Assembly (NCBI RefSeq): GCF_030698125.1
Contig: NZ_JAUYNV010000025.1
Location: 124,001-188,000, forward strand
Source: Methyloversatilis sp.
Lineage (GTDB): Bacteria > Pseudomonadota > Gammaproteobacteria > Burkholderiales > Rhodocyclaceae
DNA: 64,000 nt
Reading direction: 5' to 3'
The notes under the pieces are model-generated. The model was not told the origin of the DNA, did no database searches, and worked only from the letters and a program-made list of their open reading frames with translations. The position numbers and the translations under genes are program-made. Shown piece by piece: positions 29,089 to 38,283 of this stretch (its first letter is position 1; the number at the start of each line of letters is the position of its first letter).

Positions 29089-31794
29089 ATGTCTGTCCGC
29101 CTTCATCTGCGAAGTCGTTTCGGGCGCCGCCTCTTCAGCCGCTTCCTTATTGCAGCCCTGCTGCCGATGGCGGTGTTGGCGACCTTTTCCTACAGCGAAA
29201 TGCGCGAGCAGCTGGTGGATCAGCTGCAGCACGGTCTGCGCGATGACGGCAAGAGCCTTGGCATGGAGCTCATCAACGAGCTCAGCCTGCGCGTCGGCAT
29301 ACTCAGTGCGGGCGAAGTCGAGGGAGGAGCAAGTGGTTTCGTCTGGGTCAGGGACGAACGTGATCCTCAGGTGCCGGCGCTCGATGCCGACGAAGCCCGG
29401 GCGCTTGCTGCACACGGCGCAACCGTCCGCCTTTACGGAACGCACGCCCCCTTGCTCGTCGTCCGTCGGAGCACCGACAACCGCACCCTTTACGGCCGCC
29501 TTGACCCGGCAGCCTTGTGGCAGAGACATTCGGTCGATACGCCCTATTGCATCCTCGACAAGCTGCAGCGCCCCATCCTGTGCACGCAGGGGCTGCAGCC
29601 CGCGAAGCTCGACCTGTCGTCGACGGATCGGACACTGATCACTGCGTTGTCCAACGGCGTGCCCCACCTGGTGGGGCACTGGAGCGCCCACCTGGAAGGT
29701 CTTTACGGGGCGGGCGTTTTTCATGTGTTAACGACTGTCCCTGCGCAATCGCTGACCTTGCCGCTCGCTCACCTCCGCTACGGATTCATCGCCATCTTCG
29801 CACTCGCGCTGGGCTTGGTCGTGGCGATGGCGGCGAGCCAGATCGGCCGGCAGACGCAACCGCTTGATGCGCTGACACAGGGTGTCACGCGTCTTGCCCG
29901 TGGCGAAATGGACGCCCGTGTCGACGTGCCGGGCGATGACGAATTCGCCCTGCTCGGCGCAACCTTCAATGCGATGTCCGATCGCCTGAAGCGCAAGTTC
30001 AACATGCTTCGACTGCTTGCAGAGCTCGATCGCGCGGTACTCGGTTCGGGCGAGCCGGCTCGGGTGACCGAAGCCATTCTTTCGGGCGTGCTTGACGCCA
30101 TTCCCTGCGACGCCGCAGGCATCGCACTCATCGATGCGAACGGAACGGCCACCTATGCACGTGCGTATTCTGGCGACGGACACCTTTCTCCGCGCCTTGA
30201 TGTGCCGGCTGATGTCCTGACGCAGATCTGCAGCCTCTGTGTCGAGGAATGGAACGATGTTCGGATCGACGTTGAATCGCTGCTGAGCGGCCAGCCGCAA
30301 CAGCCGGGCCGGGGTGCGCTGATGTTTCCAGTGCGCAGCCATGGGCGGCTCGACGGTCTGCTCGTGCTCGCCCTGGCGACCGATGGCCGGCAGGACGAGG
30401 AGGAAATCATCACCGCGGGACGCAATCTTGCCGATCGGATGTCGGTTGCGGGATCCAGCTTCGCGTGGGAGGAAAAGCTCTACCGTCAGTCACATTACGA
30501 CGCCTTGACCCGCCTTCCGAATCGCACGCTGCTGCGCGATCGTGTGACGCAGGCGCTCACGCGTGCGGGTCGGGAAAAGACGTCGGTTGCCGCCCTGTGC
30601 ATCGATTTTGATGACTTCAATTCCATCAACGAAGCACTGGGCCAGACTGCAGGCGATATGTTTCTCATTGAGGCGTCACGCCGCCTTGAATCCCTCATGC
30701 GACCGGAAGACACGGTCGCACGTCTTGCCGGGGATGAATTCGTGGTGCTCGTGACAGGTATGGACGACGCGGAACGCATGCTTGTGCTGCATGGCATCGC
30801 AGAGCGTATCCACCGGTTGCTGGCGTCGCCGGTACGCCTTGAAGATCGGAATGTCATTTCACAGGCAAGCATAGGCATCTCGCTCTACCCGGACAATTCG
30901 GACGACTTCGAATCGTTGATGCGTACGGCCGAAGGCGCGCTTCACGAAGCGAAGAAGTCCAGCCGTGGCGGCTTCAACTTTTACTCGCAGTCGATGAACG
31001 CCGCGGTAAGCGAGCGCTTCGAGCTCGCCCAGGCGCTGCGTCGTGCCGTTCAGAACGGAGAACTTCTGCTGCACTACCAGCCAAAGGTGAGCGCGTACGA
31101 TGGAGCCATCATGGGCGCCGAAGCGCTGATCCGCTGGCAATCACCATCGCGGGGGCTGGTGTCGCCGGGAGCTTTCCTTCCGTTGATCGAGGATATCGGT
31201 CTGAATGGCTGGCTGACCGACTTCGTGCTCGACGAGGCATGCGCGCAGATGGCAGCGTGGGACAAGGCGGGTTTGCCGCCGATTCCTGTCTCGATCAACG
31301 TATCCCCGGCCGATCTGGGGACTGTGGATTTTTTCGACAAGATTACTGCGGCCCTGCACCGACACTGTCTCGCGTCTGACCGGCTCGAACTGGAAATTCT
31401 CGAAACGTCGGAGGTCGGCGCCGGCAGCTGCGTGCGCACGACGCTGCAGCGCCTGCGTGACATGGGCGTGAAGATTGCGCTGGACGACTTCGGTACCGGT
31501 TATTCCTCGCTGGTCTATCTGACTGAAATGCCGGCCGACACCCTCAAACTCGATCAAGCATTCATCCGCAACCTCGCTGGTGACATGCGTCAGCAGGCCA
31601 TCGTTCGGCAGGTCATTTCGCTTGCCCGCTCGCTTGGATTCAGCATCGTCGCCGAGGGGGTGGAACAGGCTGCCCAGCGCGACCTGCTGGTCGACATGCA
31701 ATGCGATCTGATCCAGGGCTTCCTTTACTCTCGTCCGCTGCCGCCTGATGAATTCGCGGCAAAACTGCTCGGGAAACTGCTCATCGCGGCGTAA
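29089..31794 (+). CDS. Membrane GGDEF/EAL c-di-GMP enzyme with GAF domain
   Basis: 901 residues. Two membrane helices (about 17-32 and 222-245) enclose a periplasmic sensor region; then HAMP (about 245-300), GAF (about 315-455), GGDEF (about 465-625) and EAL (about 640-895). The cyclase motif reads RLAGDEF (Ala for the first Gly) with an upstream RPED that fits an inhibitory RxxD site, so cyclase activity is uncertain. The phosphodiesterase motifs are intact: AEALIRW, LEILETSE, LDDFGTGYSSL, DQAFIRNL, AEGVEQ. Most likely it degrades c-di-GMP at the inner membrane. Its ATG follows the pseudopilin stop without a gap, suggesting both act in one surface process. Confidence 0.92.
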   Translation: MSVRLHLRSRFGRRLFSRFLIAALLPMAVLATFSYSEMREQLVDQLQHGLRDDGKSLGMELINELSLRVGILSAGEVEGGASGFVWVRDERDPQVPALDADEARALAAHGATVRLYGTHAPLLVVRRSTDNRTLYGRLDPAALWQRHSVDTPYCILDKLQRPILCTQGLQPAKLDLSSTDRTLITALSNGVPHLVGHWSAHLEGLYGAGVFHVLTTVPAQSLTLPLAHLRYGFIAIFALALGLVVAMAASQIGRQTQPLDALTQGVTRLARGEMDARVDVPGDDEFALLGATFNAMSDRLKRKFNMLRLLAELDRAVLGSGEPARVTEAILSGVLDAIPCDAAGIALIDANGTATYARAYSGDGHLSPRLDVPADVLTQICSLCVEEWNDVRIDVESLLSGQPQQPGRGALMFPVRSHGRLDGLLVLALATDGRQDEEEIITAGRNLADRMSVAGSSFAWEEKLYRQSHYDALTRLPNRTLLRDRVTQALTRAGREKTSVAALCIDFDDFNSINEALGQTAGDMFLIEASRRLESLMRPEDTVARLAGDEFVVLVTGMDDAERMLVLHGIAERIHRLLASPVRLEDRNVISQASIGISLYPDNSDDFESLMRTAEGALHEAKKSSRGGFNFYSQSMNAAVSERFELAQALRRAVQNGELLLHYQPKVSAYDGAIMGAEALIRWQSPSRGLVSPGAFLPLIEDIGLNGWLTDFVLDEACAQMAAWDKAGLPPIPVSINVSPADLGTVDFFDKITAALHRHCLASDRLELEILETSEVGAGSCVRTTLQRLRDMGVKIALDDFGTGYSSLVYLTEMPADTLKLDQAFIRNLAGDMRQQAIVRQVISLARSLGFSIVAEGVEQAAQRDLLVDMQCDLIQGFLYSRPLPPDEFAAKLLGKLLIAA

Positions 31795-31816
31795 GCCTGC
31801 GCGCGTTGCACATCAA

Positions 31817-32713
31817 TCAACGCTCGTCCGTGCCACCCAGCGTCTCGATCAGCTGATCGATCAATTTGCCCAGTTCGCCCGTCATCAGCGCGAAGTCGGT
31901 ATCGAAGCGCTCGGCTTCATCGCCGCTGCCATCTTCCTTTTCGGTCAGCACGTCGAGCGGCGCGATGCGCTTCAAAGTCAGGGTTTCGGTCAGCGTGAAG
32001 GACACCCGTTCGGCCCAGGTCATCGCCAGGCGCGTGCATTGCTTGCCGGCTTCGATGTGGCGGCGCAGATCTTCGGCTTCGAGTGCGTGGCGCGTGTAGC
32101 GCACCGTGGCCTTGGACTGGGTGCTGGAACGCAGTTCGGTATCCTGATCGACGGTGAAGCCTGCGGGCGCCTCGTCGGCGGCCAGCCACGAGGTCATCGC
32201 CGACACCGGTGACAGCGCGGTCTGCAGGGGCCGCGCGCCGAGGTTTTCGAGGCTTTCGTTCAGCAACTGCATCACTTCGTCGCTCTTTGCGCTGGCGGCG
32301 GCATCGACGACGATCAGATTGCGCACCGGGTCGATCCACACCCGGGTGTCGCGCGCGATGGCGAATGCGCGCGGCAGCAGTTCGTTGGTCACCGCATCCT
32401 TGATTTCGCGCATTTCCCTGCGGCCGGGCTTGTAGCCCTGCTGCTCTTCGATTTCCTGCGCACGCGCCTTGGCGAACTGATTGATGACCGACGCAGGCAG
32501 CAGCTTCTTCTCGACCCGCAGCGCAATCATCATCTGACCGGCGACGGCATGCACCAGCGACTCATCGTTGCGCGGCGATACCCAGCCCATGCGTTGCATT
32601 TCGATGCTGGTGCCGGGCTGGAAGGCCTGCGCAGCGAGCTTTTCGGCAAGCTGGTCGGGGGTGACGGTGAACGGCGTGGAGAGGCGGTAGATATGGAGGT
32701 TCTTGAACCACAT
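31817..32713 (-). CDS. rdgC: Recombination-associated protein RdgC
   Basis: 298 residues, the usual length. Starts [15 protein letters not shown], then [29 protein letters not shown] split over about 71-93, [21 protein letters not shown] and [21 protein letters not shown]. RdgC forms a ring-shaped dimer on double-stranded DNA and limits RecA filament formation. Convergent with the GGDEF/EAL gene (22-base gap) and divergent from parE. Confidence 0.96.
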   Translation of the reverse strand: MWFKNLHIYRLSTPFTVTPDQLAEKLAAQAFQPGTSIEMQRMGWVSPRNDESLVHAVAGQMMIALRVEKKLLPASVINQFAKARAQEIEEQQGYKPGRREMREIKDAVTNELLPRAFAIARDTRVWIDPVRNLIVVDAAASAKSDEVMQLLNESLENLGARPLQTALSPVSAMTSWLAADEAPAGFTVDQDTELRSSTQSKATVRYTRHALEAEDLRRHIEAGKQCTRLAMTWAERVSFTLTETLTLKRIAPLDVLTEKEDGSGDEAERFDTDFALMTGELGKLIDQLIETLGGTDER

Positions 32714-32906
32714 GGCGTCGGCAAAAAGGGACGCAGTCTACACGAGCGATCCGCCAAGCCGCGCCTCAACGGACAATCGGCTGCCACGCAACGACGGTAT
32801 CGACGGCAGGGCGCCATTGCATGCAAACTAGCGCACTTTTCGCGCGGCCCCGTCGGCGCGCGCTGTACCGAATATCTCTGTTCCACCGACCTCAGCCCGC
32901 TGCGAC

Positions 32907-34868
32907 ATGAACAAACCCAGCAGTTACAACGCCGCCGAAATCCAGGTGCTCGAAGGCATCGCGCCGATCCAGAAGCGGCCGGACATGTACACGCGGACCG
33001 AAAGTCCGAACCACATCGTGCAGGAAATGATCGACAACGCCTGCGACGAGGCGCAGGGCGGTTTTGCCGATCGGCTGGGCGTGATCATGCACGCCGACGG
33101 CTCGGTGACGGTGGAGGACAACGGGCGCGGCATTCCGGTCGATATCCATCCGACCAAGGGCGTGCCGGCGATCGAAGTCATCTTTACCATTCCGCACTCG
33201 GGCGGCAAGTTCGAAGGCAAGGCCTACCGCATCGCGGGCGGCCTGCACGGGGTCGGCGTCACGGTCACCAACGCGCTGTCGAAGCGGCTTGAAGCCACCG
33301 TGAAGCGCGCCGGCCGCGAGTACGCGATTGCCTTCGACCACGGTGTATCGCAGGGCCTGACCGAAGTCGGCAGCTGCCCGAAAACGCACAACGGCACGCG
33401 GGTGCGCGCCTGGCCCGACCCGCGCTATTTCGCCACGGCGAAGATCAAGCGCACCGACGTCGAACATCTGCTGCGCGCGCGCAGCGCCATGCTGCCCGGC
33501 GTGCGCATCGTGTTCCAGGACGAGGAAAGCGGCGACACGCGCGAGTGGCACTACGCGAACGGACTGGAAGACTATCTGCGCGAACAGCTGTTCGAGGCGA
33601 TCGGCGACACGGCACCCGGCGCACCGCGTCAGGAAGTGTTCGCCGGCGCACGCAGCGCGCTGCCCGGCTACGACGCGGGCGAGGGCGCCGAGTGGGCGAT
33701 CGGCTTCGTCGAAGGCGCCTCGGTGCGCGAATCCTTCGTCAATCTGATTCCGACGCCAGGTGGCGGCATGCACGAATCCGGCATGCGCCAGGCGCTGTTC
33801 GAATCGGTGAAGGACTACGCGACGCACCATGGTCTGATGCCGGCCAAGCTGGCGCTGCAGTCGGAAGACGTGTCGCATCACGCCAGCTATGTGCTGAGCG
33901 CGCGCGTGCTGGAACCCCGCTTCCAGGGGCAGACCAAGGACAAGCTGAACAACCGCGAGGCGGTGAAGCTGGTGTATGAATCGATCAAGGATGCGCTCGA
34001 CCGCTGGCTCAATGATCACGCGGCCGAAGCACAGCGCATTGCCGGGTTGGCCATCCGCAGCGCGCAGTCGCGCGCGCGCGCCGGCAAGGTGGTGGAAAAA
34101 CGCACCGGCTCCGGCGTCACGCTGCTGCCGGGCAAGCTGACCGACGCCACCGGCACCGTGCCGGAGCAGAACGAAATCTTCCTGGTCGAGGGCGATTCGG
34201 CCGGCGGCAGCGCAAAGCAGGCGCGCGACCGCACCTTCCAGGCGGTGCTGCCGCTGCGCGGCAAGGTGCTGAATACCTTCGAGATCGACGCGTCGGAAAT
34301 CTTCGCCAACAACGAGGTGCACGACATCGCGGTGGCGCTGGGCATCGACGCGCACAAGCCGGACGCACCCGACACCGTGCTCGACGGCCTGCGTTACCAC
34401 AAGGTGATCATCCTGTCGGACGCCGACGTCGATGGCGCGCACATCCAGACGCTGCAGCTCACGCTGTTCCTGCGCCACTTCCCGCGCCTCATCGCGCGCG
34501 GGCATGTGTTCATCGGCCAGCCGCCGCTGTACTGCATCAAGATCGCCCCGACCAGGGCGCGCCCGGCACGCCGGCTGTACGCGCTCGACGAAGCCGAGCG
34601 CGACAGCATGCTGGACGGCCTGATCAATGACGGCATCGCCGAAAGCGCGCTGACCGTCAGCCGCTTCAAGGGTCTGGGTGAGATGAATCCGGACGAATTG
34701 AAGGAAACCGCAATGAATCCGGAAACGCGCCGGCTGATCCGCATCACGCCGGGCGCCGATGCCGACGTGGTGATGAACACCTTCACCATGCTGATGGGCA
34801 AGAAGGAAGCCGAGCGTCGCCGCCGCTGGATGGAACAGGAAGGCGACAGCGTGGTGCCCGATGCGTAA
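32907..34868 (+). CDS. parE: DNA topoisomerase IV subunit B
   Basis: 653 residues. ATPase subunit of topoisomerase IV, which decatenates daughter chromosomes. GHKL ATPase motifs EMIDNACDEA, VEDNGRGIPVDIHP and AGGLHGVGVTVTNALS; TOPRIM motifs EIFLVEGDSAGGSAKQ and LSDADVDGAHIQTL. Its length and PE-type start NKPSSYNAAEIQVLEGI fit ParE better than GyrB, which is about 150 residues longer in proteobacteria. parC follows after a 260-base gap filled with repeats. Confidence 0.96.
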   Translation: MNKPSSYNAAEIQVLEGIAPIQKRPDMYTRTESPNHIVQEMIDNACDEAQGGFADRLGVIMHADGSVTVEDNGRGIPVDIHPTKGVPAIEVIFTIPHSGGKFEGKAYRIAGGLHGVGVTVTNALSKRLEATVKRAGREYAIAFDHGVSQGLTEVGSCPKTHNGTRVRAWPDPRYFATAKIKRTDVEHLLRARSAMLPGVRIVFQDEESGDTREWHYANGLEDYLREQLFEAIGDTAPGAPRQEVFAGARSALPGYDAGEGAEWAIGFVEGASVRESFVNLIPTPGGGMHESGMRQALFESVKDYATHHGLMPAKLALQSEDVSHHASYVLSARVLEPRFQGQTKDKLNNREAVKLVYESIKDALDRWLNDHAAEAQRIAGLAIRSAQSRARAGKVVEKRTGSGVTLLPGKLTDATGTVPEQNEIFLVEGDSAGGSAKQARDRTFQAVLPLRGKVLNTFEIDASEIFANNEVHDIAVALGIDAHKPDAPDTVLDGLRYHKVIILSDADVDGAHIQTLQLTLFLRHFPRLIARGHVFIGQPPLYCIKIAPTRARPARRLYALDEAERDSMLDGLINDGIAESALTVSRFKGLGEMNPDELKETAMNPETRRLIRITPGADADVVMNTFTMLMGKKEAERRRRWMEQEGDSVVPDA

Positions 34869-34878
34869 TCGGAACCCT

Positions 34879-34909
34879 GTAGGTTGGGGTGAGCGCAGCG
34901 ACGCCCAAC
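34879..34909 (-). repeat. Dispersed intergenic repeat, copy A
   Basis: The sequence begins GTAGGTTGGGGTGAGCGCAG and ends GACGCCCAAC. Copies B, C and D are the same unit in reverse complement. It reads WGERSDAQR in one frame, a common spurious peptide from this kind of intergenic repeat. Confidence 0.8.
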
Positions 34910-34951
34910 GTACCCGCCATCCCTTTCACGACGCTGCTGGCATATGGGCAT

Positions 34952-34983
34952 GTTGGGCATCGCTTCGCTCACACCAACCTACG
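34952..34983 (+). repeat. Dispersed intergenic repeat, copy B
   Basis: GTTGGGCATCGCTTCGCTCA then CACCAACCTACG. Inverted relative to copy A, 42 bases away, so transcripts across parE-parC can fold A against B into a stem. Confidence 0.8.
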
Positions 34984-35065
34984 AAAAGCCCGAAAGTCAC
35001 CGCCGGTCCGGTGTTGAGCGACAGCCGGGTGGCAAGCTGTTTCCGCGCGACGACCACGCTGGCAT

Positions 35066-35097
35066 GTTGGGCATCGCTGCGCTCACACCAACCTACG
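35066..35097 (+). repeat. Dispersed intergenic repeat, copy C
   Basis: GTTGGGCATCGCTGCGCTCA then CACCAACCTACG, same orientation as copy B and differing in one base (T to G). It ends 31 bases before the parC TTG. Confidence 0.8.
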
Positions 35098-35128
35098 AAG
35101 TGCGTTACCCGTCACTGGAGTTCCTGAA

Positions 35129-37378
35129 TTGAGCGACACCCTGTTCGAACCCGACATCGATGACGTGCCGATCGACGCGCATGCGTCGCAGGCCTATCTG
35201 ACCTATGCCATGTCGGTCGTCACCTCGCGCGCGCTGCCGGGGCTGGAAGACGGCATGAAGCCGGTGCAGCGGCGCATCCTGTTCGCGATGGATGGCTTCG
35301 CGCGGCCCGATGCGGCGCACAAGAAGTCGGCGCGCGTGGTGGGCGACGTGATCGGCAAGTACCACCCGCACGGCGATTCGTCGGTGTACGAGGCCATGGT
35401 GCGGCTGGCGCAGCCGTTCACGCTGCGCTATCCGCTGATCGACGGTCAGGGCAATTTTGGTTCGATGGACGGCGACAACGCCGCCGCGATGCGTTACACC
35501 GAGTGCCGGCTGACCGCCTTTGCACGGCACGTGCTGCTGTCGGAACTGAACGCGGGCGTCATCGACTTCCAGCCGAATTACGACGGTACGCAGCAGGAAC
35601 CGGCGCTGCTGCCGGCGCGCCTGCCGGTGGTGCTGGCCAACGGAGCGTCCGGCATTGCGGTCGGCATGGCGTGCGAGATTCCGCCGCACAACCTGCGCGA
35701 AATCGGCGAGGCGACCTGCCGGCTGCTGGTCGATCCGCGCATGCCGGACGACGACCTCATCGACTGTTTCCAGGGACCGGACTTTCCGAATGGCGCGACG
35801 CTCATTTCGTCGCGCGAGAGCATCGTCGCCGCCTACAAGGAAGGGCGCGGCTCGTTCCGCATGCGCGCCAACTACGAAGTCGAGGCGCTGGCGCGCGGCC
35901 AGTGGCAGATCGTCGTCACCGCACTGCCGCCCGGTGTCAGCACCGGCGCCATCCTGACCCGCATCGACGATCTTGCGAACCCCAGGCCCAAGGGCGACAA
36001 GAAGAAGATCAGCGACGACCAGGCACGGACGAAAACACTGGCCACCTCGCTGATCGACTCGGTGCGCGACGAATCCGATGCGCGCCACCCGGTGCGCCTG
36101 GTGATCGAACCGAAGTCGCGCGCGGTGAGCCAGGAAGACCTGCTGGCCTTCCTGTTCGCCTATACCGACCTCGAATGCAACACCAGCCTGAACCTGACGT
36201 TGCTCGACACGCGCCGCCGGCCGGGCCAGATCGGCCTGCCGGCGGTGCTGCGCCAGTGGTGCGACTACCGGCTCGCCGCGGTGTCGCGCCGGCTGACCCA
36301 GCGCATCGCCGACATCGACGAGCGCATGCACATTCTCGATGGTCGTCTGGCCATCCTGCTCGACATCGACCGCGCGATCGCCATCATCCGTGCCGCCGAC
36401 GATCCGAAGGCCGACCTGATGGCCGGTTTCGGCATCACCGAGCGGCAGGCCGAGGACGTGCTGGAAATCCGCCTGCGCCAGCTGGCGAAGCTCGAAGCGA
36501 TCAAGCTGCAGGCGGAGCGCGACGCGCTCGATGCCGAGCGCACCGGCCTGCTGGGCATCCTGGGCAGTGACACCGCACTGCGCCGCTTCGTGCGCGACGA
36601 AGTGAAAGCCGATGTCGAACGCTTCGGCGACGAGCGGCGCACCCGGGTGAATGCCGACGTTCAGGCGACGCGCGCGCGCGAAGTGCCGCAGATCGACGAA
36701 GCCGTCACCGTCATCGTGTCGCGCGGCGGTTTCGGCCGCCTGCGTTCCGGTCACGACGTCGATGAGGCGGCACTCACCTGGAAGGCCGGTGACGGTCCGC
36801 TGGCGGTGCTGAAGTGCCGCACCGTGTGGCCGGTCATCCTGCTCGACGCCGACGGCCGCAGCTACACGATCAAGCCGACCGACCTGCCCAGCGGCAAGGG
36901 CGACGGCGTGCCGGTGTCGTCTCTGGCCGATCTGGCTGGCAAGAAGCTGGTCGCGGTGCTGACCGGCGAGCCCGGCAGTCGCTACCTCGTCGCATCGGAC
37001 GGCGGCTACGGCTTCGTCTGCACCATCGAAGACATGGTGAGTCGCAATCGCGCCGGCAAGGCCTTCCTGAATACCGACGGCACGCTGGCATTGCCGCCGC
37101 TGCGGTTGCAGCCGGACGACGCCTGGGTCGTGGCGCTGTCGGGCGATCGCCTGCTGGTGTTCCCGCTCGACGAAATGAAGACGCTGTCCGGCGGCAAGGG
37201 CGTGAAGATCATGACGCTGCCCGATGGCGAATCGCTGGCTATGCTGGATCTGTTCCGCGGCCGGCTCGTGCTGAACGTACCCGGTTCGCGCGGGCGCCCG
37301 AAGGCACTCACGCTGGACGAAGCGGCACTGATGGCCTGGCGCGGCGTGCGCGCCACCAAGGGGAAGAAGCTGGGCTGA
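35129..37378 (+). CDS. parC: DNA topoisomerase IV subunit A
   Basis: 749 residues. Breakage-reunion subunit of topoisomerase IV. Catalytic tyrosine Y123 in [10 protein letters not shown]; the quinolone-pocket residues are the susceptible type (S84 and E88 in [12 protein letters not shown], matching E. coli S80 and E84). The C-terminal beta-pinwheel is present but short. The start is TTG at 35129 after GGAG; an internal ATG at M28 would lose conserved sequence. Separated from parE by three copies of a dispersed repeat. Its stop is directly next to the psd stop on the other strand. Confidence 0.96.
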   Translation: MSDTLFEPDIDDVPIDAHASQAYLTYAMSVVTSRALPGLEDGMKPVQRRILFAMDGFARPDAAHKKSARVVGDVIGKYHPHGDSSVYEAMVRLAQPFTLRYPLIDGQGNFGSMDGDNAAAMRYTECRLTAFARHVLLSELNAGVIDFQPNYDGTQQEPALLPARLPVVLANGASGIAVGMACEIPPHNLREIGEATCRLLVDPRMPDDDLIDCFQGPDFPNGATLISSRESIVAAYKEGRGSFRMRANYEVEALARGQWQIVVTALPPGVSTGAILTRIDDLANPRPKGDKKKISDDQARTKTLATSLIDSVRDESDARHPVRLVIEPKSRAVSQEDLLAFLFAYTDLECNTSLNLTLLDTRRRPGQIGLPAVLRQWCDYRLAAVSRRLTQRIADIDERMHILDGRLAILLDIDRAIAIIRAADDPKADLMAGFGITERQAEDVLEIRLRQLAKLEAIKLQAERDALDAERTGLLGILGSDTALRRFVRDEVKADVERFGDERRTRVNADVQATRAREVPQIDEAVTVIVSRGGFGRLRSGHDVDEAALTWKAGDGPLAVLKCRTVWPVILLDADGRSYTIKPTDLPSGKGDGVPVSSLADLAGKKLVAVLTGEPGSRYLVASDGGYGFVCTIEDMVSRNRAGKAFLNTDGTLALPPLRLQPDDAWVVALSGDRLLVFPLDEMKTLSGGKGVKIMTLPDGESLAMLDLFRGRLVLNVPGSRGRPKALTLDEAALMAWRGVRATKGKKLG

Positions 37379-38248
37379 TCACCCTCCCGGCAGGCGCATC
37401 AGCGCCTCGCCGGCCCGGATGCGGCGGCCAATGACCGTCAGCGGGTGCAGCGCCATCGACGACGGCGCCAGCACGATGATGGTCGAGCCGTGCTGGAACC
37501 AGCCCATTTCCTCACCCTTGTGCAGCGTGGCATCGCAGGCCAGCCGGTGCGGACCGCGATAGCCGGCATGCAGCAGCAGGTCGAGACAGTGCAGTCGCAG
37601 GCTGGCCACCAGGATGGCCGCGACCGGCACCAGCAGCACCGGCGTGCCATCGGCCAGCGCGGTGGTGATCGCCGCGCGCTCGTTGCGACAATACAGCTTG
37701 TCCACCCGTGCCAGCGCCGGCGGATTGACGTTCCAGGTGTCGCCCGGAAAGTAGGTGACGTGCGACACCCGGCAGTCGTGCGGCGCGTGGAAACGGTGAT
37801 ACATCGATGCCGTGATGCGCACGGTGGCATAGCAGCCGTCGCGAAACCGTGCCGCCAGCGCGGCGTCGCCCAGCAGCTCTTCCAGCGTGTAGTGCAGGCC
37901 CTTGGCTTGCAGCAGCGTGTCGCCTTCGATGCGGCCGCAAGCCACGACAATACCGTCGCACGGGCTGACCAGCGTGAGCGGATCGGCATCGACCGGTCGC
38001 GCGCCGTCGCGCAACTCGCGCACGAAGCAGTCGTGCAAGCTGGTGAAGCACGTCTTTTTCGCTTCGGACAGATCGACGTCACTGAACAGCCGCCATAGCG
38101 CGATCGACATGTCGCGCACCAGGGGCTGTTCGATCCGGCTGAACCAGCCGGCGAAGCGGGTCAGGGCGGCACGCGGCACGCGGTTGGTCAGCGCGAAGTT
38201 CAGTGCGTCACGCAGCCGCCGGCGGGCCGGCAGATTGGCGTCATTCAT
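37379..38248 (-). CDS. psd: Phosphatidylserine decarboxylase (type I)
   Basis: 289 residues from MNDANLPARRRLRD, with GAGG ten bases upstream. Converts phosphatidylserine to phosphatidylethanolamine at the inner membrane. Proenzyme processing site: GST in GWFQHGSTIIVLAP, where cleavage before the serine makes the pyruvoyl group. Other blocks: SPCDGIVVACGRI and YHRFHAPHDCRVSHVTYFPGD (split), with the catalytic histidine. Many betaproteobacteria carry a shorter psd next to pssA; this longer, E. coli-type enzyme stands apart from any pssA and could be a second copy. Divergent from the aminotransferase gene, 35 bases between starts. Confidence 0.94.
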   Translation of the reverse strand: MNDANLPARRRLRDALNFALTNRVPRAALTRFAGWFSRIEQPLVRDMSIALWRLFSDVDLSEAKKTCFTSLHDCFVRELRDGARPVDADPLTLVSPCDGIVVACGRIEGDTLLQAKGLHYTLEELLGDAALAARFRDGCYATVRITASMYHRFHAPHDCRVSHVTYFPGDTWNVNPPALARVDKLYCRNERAAITTALADGTPVLLVPVAAILVASLRLHCLDLLLHAGYRGPHRLACDATLHKGEEMGWFQHGSTIIVLAPSSMALHPLTVIGRRIRAGEALMRLPGG

Positions 38249-38283
38249 GTTGCCGTAACCTCGCACTGATATTTCCGTGAGGC

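Noticed and set aside
34861-35127. Small plus-strand frames in the parE-parC gap
   Set aside because: They are translations of the dispersed repeat (WGERSDAQR, LGIASLTPTYE) and not genes.
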